This document shows, in pieces, positions 22,480 to 33,173 of a stretch of 64,000 nt of DNA; within the stretch, counting starts at the first letter, position 1; each line of letters begins with the position of its first letter. A program made the position numbers and the translations under genes. The notes beneath the pieces are model-generated. The model did not search any database and was not told the DNA's origin. It saw only the letters and a program-made list of their open reading frames with translations. Source of the stretch: Acanthococcus lagerstroemiae (lineage: Eukaryota; Arthropoda; Insecta; Hemiptera; Eriococcidae); NCBI GenBank assembly GCA_031841125.1, contig CM063113.1:16141312-16205311 (forward strand). The letters run 5' to 3'.

Positions 22480-24475
22480 AAAAACTTTTTGATAAATCCA
22501 CTCGAGCATATCTATAATTTGATAATAAGCAAAGCAACGTACCCCTCCGCATGGAAGATAGCCAAGATTATACCTATTCCAAAATGTAATCATAACTACG
22601 AAATCGTTAAATACAGACCTATATCCCTGCTTCCCATTGCAAACAAAATTTTCGAAACCATTCTATATGACAAAATATACGATCAAGTAAAATATGCATT
22701 AATAGACCAACAGCATGGCTTTATCACTGGAAAATCCATTCTTACCAATCTAACTAAATTCGTTGATTTTCTGTCTTTTACTATCGATTCTGGATTGCAA
22801 ACAGACGTTGTCTACACAGATTTTCAGAAAGCGTTTGACAGGGTCGACCACAAAATCCTACTTGCGAAGCTTAAACAGATTGGATTTTCGGTGACATTAG
22901 TGCGTCTAATGGGATCATATCTTCAAAATCGGACTCAATATGTACAGTTCGGGGGATGAAGTCTGCACCATTCGTGAGTATGTCTGGGGTGCCACAAGGA
23001 TCTAATCTCGGACCTCTCTTATTTAACGTTTTCATAAATGATATTGACGAAACTATAAAGAATTCTGAGTTTATTTTGTACGCTGATGACCTTAAAATAT
23101 ATAAAGTTATTCAATCGTTTACAGATGTTACTCTACTGCAGAGAGACCTCGATGCTTTCACTCGTTGGTGTGATCAAAACAATTTATCTTTGAACTTAAA
23201 TAAATGTGTACAAATCTCATACACTAGAAAGAAAACACCACTGCAATATAATTATACGTTGAAAACGCATAAACTCGAGGTTGTAACTGAAATCAGAGAC
23301 TTGGGTGTAACTATGGATTCTGCTTTAACATTCACTTCCCATATAACAACAATGCGTAACAAAGCAAAATCCATGCTCGGCCTAATTTTTCGTTTTTCAT
23401 CATCATTCTCACGCTACGAAACTCTGCTCATTCTCTACTACGCGCTGGTACGGTCTCACCTTGAGTTCGCCTCACCTATTTGGCATCCCGCTCAACAAGG
23501 CATAAGTCGATCCTTGGAACAGATACAAAAACGATTCCTTCGATACCTTTATTTTAAAATGTTTCAGTACTACCCACACGACATAACTTATAACGAAATT
23601 CTTTCTGGATTCCAAATTCAATCTTTAGCGATTCGTAGAGATATAGCATCAATCCGATATGTCCATGATCTCCTAGTTAACAAAATTTCTGACCCATATC
23701 AGTTATCAAAACTTAATATTACGGTGCCGCGTCCCTCGCAGAGGAATTATAAACTTTTTAAAATACCTTTTTGTCGGACTGAAATATTCAAAAATTCGCC
23801 TACAGTGAGGGGCATGAGGTTAGTCAATGACTTACTACAAATGGACCCTACTATCGACTTTCTCGACCCTGCAGATAAACCCCGACTTATACGGGTTCTG
23901 AAATCTCTTCGTTGACCCGCACGGCTTGGAGCAGTAGGGGCAGGGGCGGTGAGGACCCGAGATGTGAATAAGATGCAACAGCATGAGGCGGAGTATAATC
24001 AAGCAAGTGTGTGTGTGGAGGGGGGTGTATGAATAAATGAATGTATGTGTGTAGTGTAGGTTAATGAGGATGAGTGTGTCCGGGGATTGTATGTGTGTGC
24101 GGGTGTGTGTATGTACGCGTACGAGTGGTGTGAGTGGTGCGCGGCGGGCCACAGGATTTTTTTTTTTTTTTTTAATGTATTATTATTATTATTATTATTA
24201 TATTATTATTAGTTTATTAACATTATTATTTTTCCTTTTTAATCATCACTATACTTATTGTTTTTTTTTTTGTTTTTTTTTAGTAGTTTGTTTCTTTTTT
24301 TGTTTTGTTTTTTGTTTGTTTTGATTATTATTTTTTATTATTTCTTATTTTTTTTCTCTCTCTCCTTAATTTTGTTTTAATTTTTCATGCTCTCCCCTTC
24401 CCTGTAACTGGCCACCTGGCTGTTGGAAAAGGGAGCAAAATATACAAATTATTATTATTATTATTATAATGGACA
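22480..24475 (+). pseudogene. Jockey/CR1-like LINE, 5'-truncated, nearly intact RT with one frameshift
   Basis: The frame 22489-22959 carries the RT start: PLEHIYNLII, AWKIAKIIPIPK, KYRPISLLP, QHGF and FQKAFDRVDH (motif A, catalytic D). After a one-base shift at the ggggga run, 22956-23915 continues with GVPQGSNLGPLLFNVFIND (motif B), YADDLK (motif C, catalytic DD) and the long C-terminal region to a stop at 23915. The endonuclease and any ORF1 are missing through 5' truncation. A G/T-rich stretch follows, then T-rich and tta-rich sequence and a cctgtaactggccacctggctg segment at the 3' end. It is inserted inside the AGGTAACC element. A single indel separates it from an open RT, so it is comparatively young. 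The indel could also be an assembly error. Confidence 0.9.
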
Positions 24476-25306
24476 CAAAAAAAATGTATTTTCAATAAGA
24501 GGGCTTGGAATGAACTACACTGTATACGAATCTGAAAAATTTTATACCAGTTTTTTTGTTGTTGAAAATTATAGCAGAAAATATGAGACCCGAAAAAAAG
24601 TTTGCTTATGAATTTTCGTGTTTCTGCATTAAATTTTTTATAGACTTGCGGGATGCTACTTTTTGGATGGATTTGACCTGTGACTTGGACTGTACAACAT
24701 GCATTTTTCCGTCCAGAAAGCGCTGTGAACATCGGAGATAATCGAGGGGTCCATATTAGGGGAGGGTCCACATTAGGTAACCTCACCTTATTATAAACAC
24801 ATGCAAGCTTCATATGTGCTAACTGTGAAAGAAATAACGTCCTGATAAGATCAAAACAATGATTATTAGCAACGTGCCCATTACTGGAGTTTATATTTGA
24901 CTGTTTCTAATAATGGGCATACACAGACCATTACTGGACAGATGACAAATTTTGATAACCCCATAATGGGCACTTGTACTCTGAAAGCATCCATTACATT
25001 TACCCATGAATCCAATATCGGCATAATAAAATCTGCATTAGCACTCAATTTATCGAAACTAGAAATTTCCTTCGTTCCTTAATTATTTTTTAACAGCTGC
25101 GGAAAACTTTGACTGCATTCATCCGTTTTTCCAAACAAAAATTATTGTCACGAAAATGGTCCAACTATTTAGGGTTTTAGGGCAGTCAATGAGGACAACT
25201 ATGGCATAATCAGTGTTGCCAATTAGCGTTTAGAAATCTTTAAATAAGCAACTGAAATCTAAATTGCCCATTATGGGTGAAGTGCCCATTATTGGCTAGG
25301 TTACCT
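24476..25306. other. Right arm of the AGGTAACC element
   Basis: Non-coding sequence with several aatgggca/tgcccatta motifs in both orientations ahead of the right TIR. A partial TIR-like ttaggtaacctc occurs near 24773. Confidence 0.6.
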
Positions 25307-25342
25307 TAGTGAGAAACTATCCGATTAACAATGAAGCCGAAT

Positions 25343-25513
25343 GTGAGCGCTCTTGTGAACATCACTGAGTAATCACACTACTGCTGAGCGATCACTTCAC
25401 ACACACTATCTTAAAATGATTAGATGGTGACTACTCACAAAAAAATGTGATAGGCCAAAAGTCTCAAAACGGTAGTGGTTTGTGACATGTTGCGTGAGCG
25501 CCTGAGCGCTCAC
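25343..25513. mobile_element. Small MITE with GTGAGCGCTC ends (171 bp)
   Basis: GTGAGCGCTC at 25343 and its reverse complement GAGCGCTCAC ending at 25513 form a 10-bp TIR. The segment is absent from the related sequence near 41.5 kb, consistent with an insertion. No clear target duplication was seen. Confidence 0.5.
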
Positions 25514-25548
25514 CAAATTGTCAATTGGGTATATCTAACTTGAAAGAG

Positions 25549-25764
25549 GTCTGGTTAGCCGAGTGGATAGCGCTTTGGTCTCGGAATCCGGAGGGCCCGG
25601 GTTCGAGCCCACGTAGCAACTCGCCAGAATTTTCGACCTAGGCCGGTTTTTCGGCCTGAAGGGAAGAGGGCTACGCCAGCCCTAACAGCCTCCCCGACGT
25701 CTCTGAAGTAAAGCTCGAAAGGGCGGATTCCAGGACTCGGGTGGAGAGCAAATTAGAAAAAGAG
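25549..25764 (+). mobile_element. tRNA-derived SINE A, copy 1
   Basis: The head is tRNA-like, with A box ttagccgagtggatagcgc and B box gggttcgagccc. The body contains tcgacctaggcc, cctccccgacgtctctga and gcggattccaggactcggg. Flanks atatctaacttgaaaga (25531-25547) and atatccaacttgagaat (25765-25781) form a roughly 17-bp, imperfect target duplication. This shows LINE-driven retroposition. It interrupts the family C LINE. Confidence 0.9.
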
Positions 25765-26385
25765 ATATCCAACTTGAGAATAGGAGCATAGCATGTGAGG
25801 ACACTCAATGAGTTAGGCAAATTAGAAAACTTGAAGAAAGAGATGATAATATTAAAATTAAATATGATTGGAATTAATGAAGTGACATGGCCAGAAGAAA
25901 ATGATTTTTGGACGGGGAAGTATAGAATAATTAATACAGCAGCGGAAAGAGGGCAAGCAGGCGTGGGTATTATTATGAATAAAAGTGTAGGGAATAGAGT
26001 GCGAAGTTATACCCAATTTAATGAGAAAATATTAATGGTAAGAATTTCTATTCTGCTTAACCAGTATCTTTAGTGACAGTCCGATGAAGTACTAAGCAAG
26101 GTAAATAGAAAAGAAAATTTAATTATAATGGGAAATCGGAACGTCAGAATATGAGAAAGAAAATAAGGAGTATGCGGGGAGCATGGTTTAGGAGAGCGAA
26201 ATGAAAGAGGGTCGAGGCTCATAAAATTTTGTGAAGTAAATAAATTAGTTATTGAAAAACTCTCTTTCCAAATCACGAGATAAAAAAATACACTTGGAAA
26301 AGCCCAGGGGATGGAAGAAAATACCAAGTAGATTATATTATGACGAAAAGAAGATATAAAAATCGAATACTGGATTGTAAGCAGA
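25765..26385 (+). pseudogene. LINE endonuclease (EEP) fragment, family C
   Basis: The frame from 25795 reads TLNELGKLENLKKEM, then INEVTWPE (the endonuclease glutamate region) and ERGQAGVGIIMN, typical of insect CFDP2-like LINE endonucleases. After a break near 26073 the downstream frames give KENLIIMG.RNVR (the GDWNAR motif mutated), HGLGERNERGSRL and, to about 26380, a KPRGWKK segment. Frameshifts, a lost catalytic Asp/Asn motif and the missing RT make it dead. The same family is at 41060-41540 (minus) and 54230-56220. Confidence 0.75.
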
Positions 26386-26890
26386 GATAGGCGTGGTTCA
26401 CTATTTAATGAACTTGCTCTTGCTCTTGTTCTTTTCCATTTTTAGTGAACTAGTTCTTGCTCTTGTTCACTTGGTCTTCCAACTGATCTAGTTCATCGTT
26501 TGTTCATTAAAAAGAACCTTTGCTCTTGGTCTTGCTCATTTAAATTAGGGTTTTTGTACAAACAAATTGCGAGCAAAAATTTTTTTGGGTAATAGCCTGC
26601 AACTGAAAACTAGGCACTTGCCCAAACAATTTTCTTAAACCCCATTGAAATCCTATGAGACTGTTGATAAAATTTAAACATCAAATAAAAATTCAATAAT
26701 GTTATAATTTGTAATTGTAACTCTGAAACCATTATGAAAGTTGAAACTAAAGTCTGGAAAGTGGAAATATACAAGAAAAAGCCAAAAAATGAAAACTACA
26801 AAAAAATAGATGAACAAAGAATGAACAAGTTGATCAGGTTCAAAAATCGTGAACTATTTCTTATTCTTGTTCTTTTTTCGAGGAGATGAA
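26386..26890. repeat. gaacaag/cttgttc-rich repeat, possible MITE
   Basis: cttgctcttg/cttgttctt motifs are repeated at 26410-26545. The segment starts cagagataggcgtggttcac and similar gtgaactatttcttattcttgttc sequence lies near 26850. This could be a hAT-type MITE with decayed ends. No paired TIR or target duplication was established. Confidence 0.3.
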
Positions 26891-26894
26891 CTAG

Positions 26895-27545
26895 TCATGG
26901 CTTTCATTTCCCTCCCCAGTCACTCTTTCACCCAGGACTTCCTCCTCCACCAGGATCTCTTACTTACCATTACCCCCCCACCTGGGGCCTTTATCACCCT
27001 CTACATTCCCACCACCACCGTGGTTTTCCTCCCCTTCAGAAGCTTCCTCCTCCACCATGAATACCTCTTATAACCCCGGGCCCTTATCCACTAAAGTTTT
27101 ACTGCCACTTCTGGACCCTCACACACCCCTACCTCCTCCTTCCTCAATGGCCCCCCTCTCCTACCAGCCATTTCCTCCACTACGAGGACCCCTCGCCCAC
27201 CACTACCCCCTGGGCTTTATCTCCCTTCACAGCCCCTGTCCTCACTATGGTCCTCCAACCCCCTTGAAGATCCCTGGTCATCCACCCAGGAGCTCTCACA
27301 ACCATGACCACCCTTTCCCCCGAGAGCCCTTCCCCCTCAAGACCCCACCCCGTCACCAGCCCCTCTCGCACCACGGCCATTTCTCTCCCTGGCCTCCTCT
27401 TTCACCAAGGACTTTCTCCTCCATCAGGTCCTCTTATTCACCTGAACCCCCTGCCCCACCCAGGGCCTCCATCTCCATCCACAGCCCACGCCCCCACAGG
27501 GGCCCTCCTCCCCCTTCAGGAGCTTCCTTCACAACCATGAACCCC
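26895..27545. repeat. C/T-rich, G-poor degenerate minisatellite tract
   Basis: About 650 bp in which the plus strand is dominated by C and T, built from imperfect repeats of tcctcc/ccctcc, caccaggg and ccaccatgaa elements. It contains a 184-codon ATG frame (27057-27611) coding for Pro/Ser/His-rich low-complexity sequence, plus overlapping open frames on both strands. Such overlap is expected of low-complexity DNA. I treat the ORFs as non-coding. Confidence 0.7.
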
Positions 27546-27584
27546 CTCCTGAGGGCAGGCTACCCCTGGAAAATTGAGCAATTA

Positions 27585-27810
27585 AGGGGCAGGGTAGGCA
27601 ACCCGCAGTGATTTGAGACCTTGGAGATTATGGGTAATTATGTCATTATATGTCTTTTTATGTCTTATTATGTCGGTTATGTCTTAAAACTTGGAGACCT
27701 TTTATGCTAAAATAGATTATGTCCTTGAAAGTAGCTGATCTGCCCTTGCAATTTTTCTAATCTTTAGGTCGGCAACCCGCAGTATGGGTAATTATGTCAT
27801 TCTTCTTATT
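27585..27810. repeat. Direct repeat pair (ggcaacccgcagt ... atgggtaattatgtcatt)
   Basis: ggcaacccgcagt occurs at 27597 and 27771, each followed by atgggtaattatgtcatt, directly in the second copy and after 20 nt in the first. Between them are several tatgtcttattatgtc-like short repeats. Function unknown. Confidence 0.6.
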
Positions 27811-27907
27811 AAATCTAAATCAACCTCCCACTTATGCACCAGGACACTTCTCGCATTCTTTGAAACAATCGACATTTCAGGTTAAATTTCAATTTTAAGA
27901 AAAGAAG

Positions 27908-28111
27908 GGGTCTAGTTAGCCGAGTGGATAGCGCGCTGGTCTCGGAATCCGGAGGTCCCGGGTTCGAGCCAACGTAGCAACTCACCACATTTCGACCTAG
28001 GCCAGTTTTTCGGTCAGAAGATAAGAGGGCTAAGGCAGCCCTAATAGCCTCCCCGACGTCTCTGAGGTAATGCTCGAAAAGGCGGATTCCAAGGCTCGGG
28101 TTAAGAGTAAC
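27908..28111 (+). mobile_element. tRNA-derived SINE A, copy 2
   Basis: The head and body are the same as in the SINE at 25549: ttagccgagtggatagcgcg, gtcccgggttcgagcc, tcgacctaggcc, cctccccgacgtctctga. Flanking tttaagaaaagaag (27894-27907) and tttagaaaagaag (28112-28124) form a 13-14-bp target duplication. The two copies differ at scattered positions. Confidence 0.92.
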
Positions 28112-28302
28112 TTTAGAAAAGAAGTCATACGGACATCACTCTCACGCGGCTGAAAAAAATTTTCATACTTCCACCAGGCTCACTCCCAGATCAATTATTC
28201 GGCTTTGGAGCCAAGCACTCAACAGTTGACCTAGCCCAACGGCTTGTCTACACAATTCTATTGTAATTCGAAGAGAAACGCATCTGCTTTGCAGTCTTTA
28301 TT

Positions 28303-28550
28303 TATTTATTCATTTATTTAATTAGTATTTGAGTCCCCCCAACAGGTGCCCGAGGGTCCAATTGACAGGGAGGGACAGTATTTACGATATGTACATAATT
28401 ATTATTCTGAAAAACAAAAACATAAACAAAAAGTACTTTTCGAAGGAAAGGTGGGGGATAAAGAAGAAGGAAAAGAAGACAGGAAGAGGGAGTGAGGGGC
28501 GCGCAAGTCCACAGGCGGCAATTGAGAATTGTGAATTGAAAACTGTGGGT
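28303..28550 (-). mobile_element. LINE 3'-end insertion (5'-truncated), minus strand
   Basis: On the minus strand the segment ends with a ggaccctcgggcacctgttg 3' UTR motif and a tail of aaataaatgaataaataaat. The LINE remnants at 715 and 22480 end in a comparable way. It splits the jockey pol between CFAVFI and DVAQAFDRVW. Boundaries are approximate, and no target duplication was resolved. Confidence 0.5.
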
Positions 28551-28799
28551 TAGATGTGGCCCAAGCCTTTGACCGGGTGTGGCACGGTGGCTTCCTCTTC
28601 AAATGCGCCTTACTTTACCGTCGAACATCTGCAAGCTACTGGCCAACTACTTTCGAGACCGACATTTCTTCGTCACCTATGGCACAGGCTCATCGTCTCT
28701 CCACCCGATCCAGGCAAGGGTCCCACAGAGGAGCGCGTACTGAGACTGAGACCCCTCCTATATACTCTCTGTACTGCCGACTCTATCATTTTCGCCAAG

Positions 28800-28994
28800 G
28801 GCGCCGAAGTTTATAAATCCCACATGGAGCGAGATGAGATTTTTTAAGTTAATATCGTACTTTTTTGTAAAAAATATAAAAATTTTCGAAAAAAATACAA
28901 CTTTTTACTTTGATTAGTCTTATTTGTCTTGTACTATCTTTTTCATGGGGAGCGTGTGGAGTAACTGCTCCTCGCTCCATATGGATTCAGCGCC
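28800..28994. mobile_element. Small MITE (195 bp) in the jockey pol
   Basis: The left end ggcgccgaag...atcccacatggagcgag and the right end, reverse-complemented, ggcgctgaatccatatggag form imperfect TIRs. It separates the RT segments LLYTLCTADS and TALLSS. The centre is AT-rich and non-coding. Confidence 0.6.
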
Positions 28995-29414
28995 AATGAT
29001 CCTTGCTGATTATACAGCTTTATTATCATCCATTATCACCTATGCTGAATTGACTACCGTTTTCCAATCTGCAGTTACAACGTTTACCGAGAGGGCAGAC
29101 AAACAGAGGATGAAAATTAACAGCAAGAAATTAGCCCACGTCGATTTTACCCTGATACCTTCCAATCTACTATAAGGGACAGGTCATACCGCCCGCCAGC
29201 TTGGCTGAATACCTCGGCGTGTATCTGGACCAAAAGTTGACCGACAACACCCACGTTAATGCCAAATCTGAATAGCTTAATCTTCGCTTCCGACTCATAA
29301 AAACGCATCCTTCACATAACAACATTACGGCCAGTCCGGACGTACGCAGCCCAGCTCTGGGGCTGAGCGTTCAAACACCCGCGAGAAAAAAATCGAGCGC
29401 TTCCAGGATATGGA

Positions 29415-29610
29415 CTCCTGGTATCGTCTAGGTGTGATGCCCCCGAATTCCAAATTACGAGACCGGCGAGGGAACGACCAAAGGGGGCTCGAGGCGGCCT
29501 CAGTGCGTCCTTCTCCTCTGGCCACTGATGCGATACTCGAAAGGGCAGTTTCTGGGACCGGGAGTGCGGTGTCTGAGGAGCCACTTTGGCATGTGTGCAG
29601 CGCCAAACCA
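29415..29610 (+). mobile_element. SINE-like repeat B, copy 2
   Basis: Shares gcgatactcgaaagggcag through tgaggagccactttggcat and an upstream aattccaa...ggcctcagtgcgtcc stretch with 62072-62325 and 19990-20080. It interrupts the C-terminal part of the jockey pol, which supports insertion. The tRNA-like head is missing here. Confidence 0.65.
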
Positions 29611-29786
29611 TGTCTGCAGAACTACCCTTCGTCAAGACCTCCATATCGAGACCATCGATGAAGTCATTTACCGCCAGGCAGCTCGACACTCACCGCGTTT
29701 ATCTCGTCACCCCTAACTTCCGCACGGTCGAACTTAGATACTTTGCAGATGACGCATCAACTACACCGCTCCCACCTAAGAAGTTA

Positions 29787-29900
29787 CAGTGGCACAGCGA
29801 TGGAGAGGAGTCTGGACCCCTGGCAACTTTGTAAAATAGTGGTTTTTCTAAATTGAGCATCCCTTCTAACATTCTCTTTCCCTTTGGTCAATATAAGCCT
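29787..29900 (+). mobile_element. hAT-like MITE, family 3, truncated copy
   Basis: Starts CAGTGGCACAGCGATGGAG and shares tctggacccc and aaatagtggtttttctaaatt with the intact copy at 41839-41962. The right TIR was not found and the end is approximate. Confidence 0.55.
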
Positions 29901-31080
29901 CCCCCCCCCCCCAAATACTAGAAAGTGAAGCTTATTTCCTGAGTCAGTCACTGTGAATACAATTTAATTATTGAGAAATCAGCCGGTCTGACTACAAACA
30001 CAGAATATCTCTCGCTGACACAGCTTCACGCTACAGCACTTTCTGTATAAGGCGCTGATAAAGGCCAGCGATTAAAAATGAAGCATGATTCCATTAGCCA
30101 CGTTCGTAGAACTTTGCACGCTTCTTCTTCTAACTAGTTTACCGTGTATCCGTGACCTTTTTTCGCTACCCCCGCCCCGGGCTTCATAATGACAGCCATT
30201 TTGAGCGCGTTTCATAGAGTAATGGGGCTCGTAAAAAGCACTTATGAAAAGTGACGCGTGAATTTGGGCCAAGAGAACGGCACCGCCCAGTTAATAAATT
30301 AATGCGTTGCAATTCGAAATTCAGAACAGATTTCGCATCGGCCGACGATTTTTCCGAGAGGCTTTTTTCGCAGTCTCGAGCAGACAGATTGACGTTTACG
30401 CGACGAGAATCCGATTGGAATATTCTCGAGTGTTTACTCTCCTGATGCTTCGATATTCGAGTGATGTTCTGCAGTTAAGACGAGTTTATAGAGGGTGACT
30501 TTCGAATTCGAGTAGTATTATATGACGCCCCATTTCACTACGACACCTACCCGTTTCCACTACTTCGCCGCCGTATTGTTGGAGCATTTATGAAGCGAGA
30601 GATTACAATGAATCACTTTAGATTGAAAATTATGATTTACACATCTTTATCGCTTCCAACATTCAAATTTGTCAAAAGCACCAGCCTGGTCAATTGGTTT
30701 CCTGCTAGCGAAATCTCCCAGTAATAAAAAAGAAATAGCGGGTAGGGGGAAGCACCTTTGCATTACTTAGTACAATTTTCGACAAGCATAAATTCCAATT
30801 GCATTTATCAAGATTTTCAAACTCAAAAACAAAAATAGGCAGGCGTGAAGGTAAGGAGTATTTTGATTTTTGAGAGGTATAAACGAGGGAATCGTGTGGT
30901 CCTGAGGACAATTCCTATGAAAAAATAGAAAAAATATGAAAATTTTTGCACGATTTTGGAATAACTGAGTACCTATCCGAATAATACAAAGAAATAGAGT
31001 AACTCAATCTCAATTACACAGCAACTGACCCGACAGAAATTTTTCTAGATTGCGATCACGCACTCATTCCAAATTCAAAT
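29901..31080. other. Nothing recognised
   Basis: Apart from a C-run near 29902 the stretch shows no repeats with partners in the window. Short overlapping frames at 30070-30500 have no recognisable domain. Confidence 0.4.
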
Positions 31081-31088
31081 GAAGCGTC

Positions 31089-32253
31089 CAGAGACGAAAC
31101 TTGAACTTTCAGTTTGGGTGAGGGGAGAGGATTTGCCGACCATATTTTTTAGAAATTTGAAAATTTGCCGATTTTTCAACCAAAATATTTTTTAATTAAA
31201 AAAAACAAAACAAAAAACGAACAAACAAACAAAGAAACAAACAAACGTTCTTAGAAAATGAAAAATTCTAGTGAACAGTTTCAAAATTTGCCAACTGCCA
31301 AATTATTGGGGTGTTTCACCCCCACTCCCTCATAGTTTCGCCCTTGCAAATGCAAATTGAAGTCGTATCCCCCGATAACTCACATTTGCATACATGAGCA
31401 TACCCTAGTCTGGGAGGGTAAGGTGGAAGGACGTTAGAAATACTTGAGAGGAACATACAACTTCCTTTACACATCACGGTGGTCGATATTTACTATTGGT
31501 GACTTTTTATTTCTGAATTTCCTCTGATTGTCTCCTAAATTGGTTCCTATAAAATCAAAAAAAAAAAAAAAAAACCTTCAAAGTCATACGTCGATTGGAT
31601 TAGGAGAATCCGTGCCACAAGTTCCCTTTCGTTTTTATGGGAAAAATACATGGCGTTTTTACTTTCGTTGCAGACTAAATTTCGCTCCTATATTCACCAA
31701 GACCAAAGCCTAAATTAAACAATAGAACATTTGCTGTTGGATTCAGCCTGTGACATTGGAAAATAGGTATTTTCCTTTCAACTTTTAGATTTTAATAAAA
31801 TGTTCAGCTTTCTCAAATTTCAGGCACTAGGTCAAACAGAGAATCTAGTAAAAATAGAATAGTCATTGAAATTCGAAATTCGACGTTTGCTACCGACTTT
31901 CAGATTTTCGAAATGTCTTCCACATTTTAGCTTTGTTTCAACTTTTCAGATAACGTTCGATACTCAGCTTGAAGCCTTCGGCTTTGACTGACGAGTCTCT
32001 GACAGGAGTCCAGGATATTTCATTTTCAGAAACGAAATTTGACTTTCAGTTTGGGGAGGTGGAGTGGAAAAATTTGCCGACAAATATTTTTGAAAACTAA
32101 AAATTTGCCGATTTCTTAATTTAAAAAAAAAAAATAATAAACAGCAAACATTCATAAAAAAATAAAAAATTCAAATGAACAGTTTCAAAATTTGCCGATT
32201 GCCAAATTATTGGTGGTGGTGGGGTGAGGGGGTCCCCCATATTTTTCCCCCTG
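31089..32253 (+). mobile_element. Composite hAT-like element, copy 1: two direct MITEs around a 680-bp spacer
   Basis: The left MITE is 31089-31346 (CAGAGACGAAACTTGA ... GTTTCGCCCTTG) and the right MITE 32027-32253 (CAGAAACGAAATTTGA ... CCCCCTG), in the same orientation. Both hold repeated aaaatttgccga motifs and ttgccaaattattggggtg-like ends. The whole unit is flanked by GAAGCGTC (31081-31088) and AAAGCGTC (32254-32261), a 7/8-matched 8-bp duplication, showing that the outer ends moved together. The 680-bp spacer is also present in the second copy (43165-47681). No coding frame. Confidence 0.85.
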
Positions 32254-32261
32254 AAAGCGTC

Positions 32262-32982
32262 CGAAATCCTTATTCCAAAAACCATTCGATGCCATCTCCC
32301 TTTAATAAAACACGCTTCTGTTACACGGATTATCCTGTTCCAACGGTCTTGATTCACGAATATTAGACGCATTCAATTCAACTCATTAAAAAAAAATCTT
32401 TCGGCGCTCATCAAGGGCATAGATAGCTTCATTGTGTGTGTGTGTGTAAGGGGGGGTTAAATATTTGATTCTCAGTCGTGCCTGACTTTTTACACTCTCC
32501 CCCTATGATTTAACTCCCATAACTCCAGAAAAAAAACAAAACATTTTTTGTTAAGAAGGGGGCCCAGACCACCAGGATCCCATCTACGTTCTTGGCACTC
32601 GACAATGATAAATGGCGTGCCTCGACCCCCTTTTTTTTTAATGTATAAGAATCCAGGCGACCTAAAAGCAGAACTTAGCGACGTACTTTGAAAGGCATCC
32701 CGCGATCTATTTGAGGCTCGTATTTCTATTTAGTCGACATTTTCGATTTAATTATTCACGCAATATTAGCATTAGAAGTAATACATGTTGCTTACACACT
32801 GTATCACTCACCGCAAGAAACTTATAGAATTGATGCAAATTGCAAAAGTCGAGATATCCCAAGTTCCAAGCAACAAATTTCCGCATGTTAGGACGTTAAG
32901 ATGTACGTACGTATCTGTTTAACGAAAAATATATAACCACTTTATATTAGGTAAAAAACTTAAAATTAAATACGTAAATAAT
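32262..32982. other. Nothing recognised; short GT microsatellite
   Basis: A short tg-repeat lies at about 32433-32447. Otherwise the sequence is AT-rich without genes or paired repeats. It ends in the target duplication of the full-length LINE (32983-32994). Confidence 0.4.
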
Positions 32983-33173
32983 ATTACAAAATACACGGAC
33001 GCTCCCGTCTCCTACCACCCGCTGCAGTTCCTACACGCTCGTGTACGCTCGCTCTTAACCGGATCAGGTTCGCCGTACTCACGTCAACCATATAGCTCTC
33101 GCCCCATATCGTCACACACCCTGTTCGTTTTACTACGATATTTTCGCTCGACCGTCGACTCACAAGTTCACAC

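Larger units (their letters stand above)
22227..25306. mobile_element. TIR element with TA target duplication, carrying a nested LINE
   Basis: The left end starts AGGTAACCTAGCCAATAATG and the reverse complement of the right end is the same for at least 24 bp. TA lies on both flanks (22225-22226 and 25307-25308). The related empty-site sequence at about 41.5 kb has a single TA at the matching position, so the TA duplication is real. The motif taatgggca is repeated inside both ends (for example 22426, 24902 and 24965). The TA duplication and subterminal repeats suggest a Tc1/mariner/pogo-type non-autonomous element. The assignment is tentative, as no transposase is present. Its interior was split by the LINE at 22480-24475. 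Confidence 0.85.
28130..29760 (+). pseudogene. Jockey-like LINE pol, decayed and repeatedly interrupted
   Basis: Ordered RT pieces occur in shifting frames. They include FGFGAKHSTVDLAQRLVY with EEKRICFAVFI (to about 28300), DVAQAFDRVWHGG (from 28550, motif A), a PPLLYTLCTADS segment near 28770, TALLSS near 29010, LAEYLGVYLDQKLT near 29200, and VCRTTLRQDLHIETIDEVI with HPNFRTVEL (29612-29740). The spacing fits a jockey-clade pol. It is broken by a minus-strand LINE 3' end (about 28303-28550), a small MITE (28800-28994) and a SINE-like B repeat (about 29415-29610). Motifs B and C are partly or wholly lost, so it is dead. Confidence 0.7.

Noticed and set aside
25549..25620. Functional tRNA gene (good A and B boxes)
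   Set aside because: The same head plus a 130-nt body recurs at 27908 with target duplications, so it is a SINE. The acceptor arm does not pair properly.
27057..27611. 184-codon Pro-rich protein gene
   Set aside because: It lies in a C/T-rich minisatellite with overlapping open frames on both strands, as expected from low complexity. No splice, domain or start context supports it.
31089..32253. LTR retrotransposon (direct terminal repeats)
   Set aside because: The repeats do not start TG and end CA. There is no primer-binding site or polypurine tract. The duplication is 8 bp with hAT-like CAG ends.
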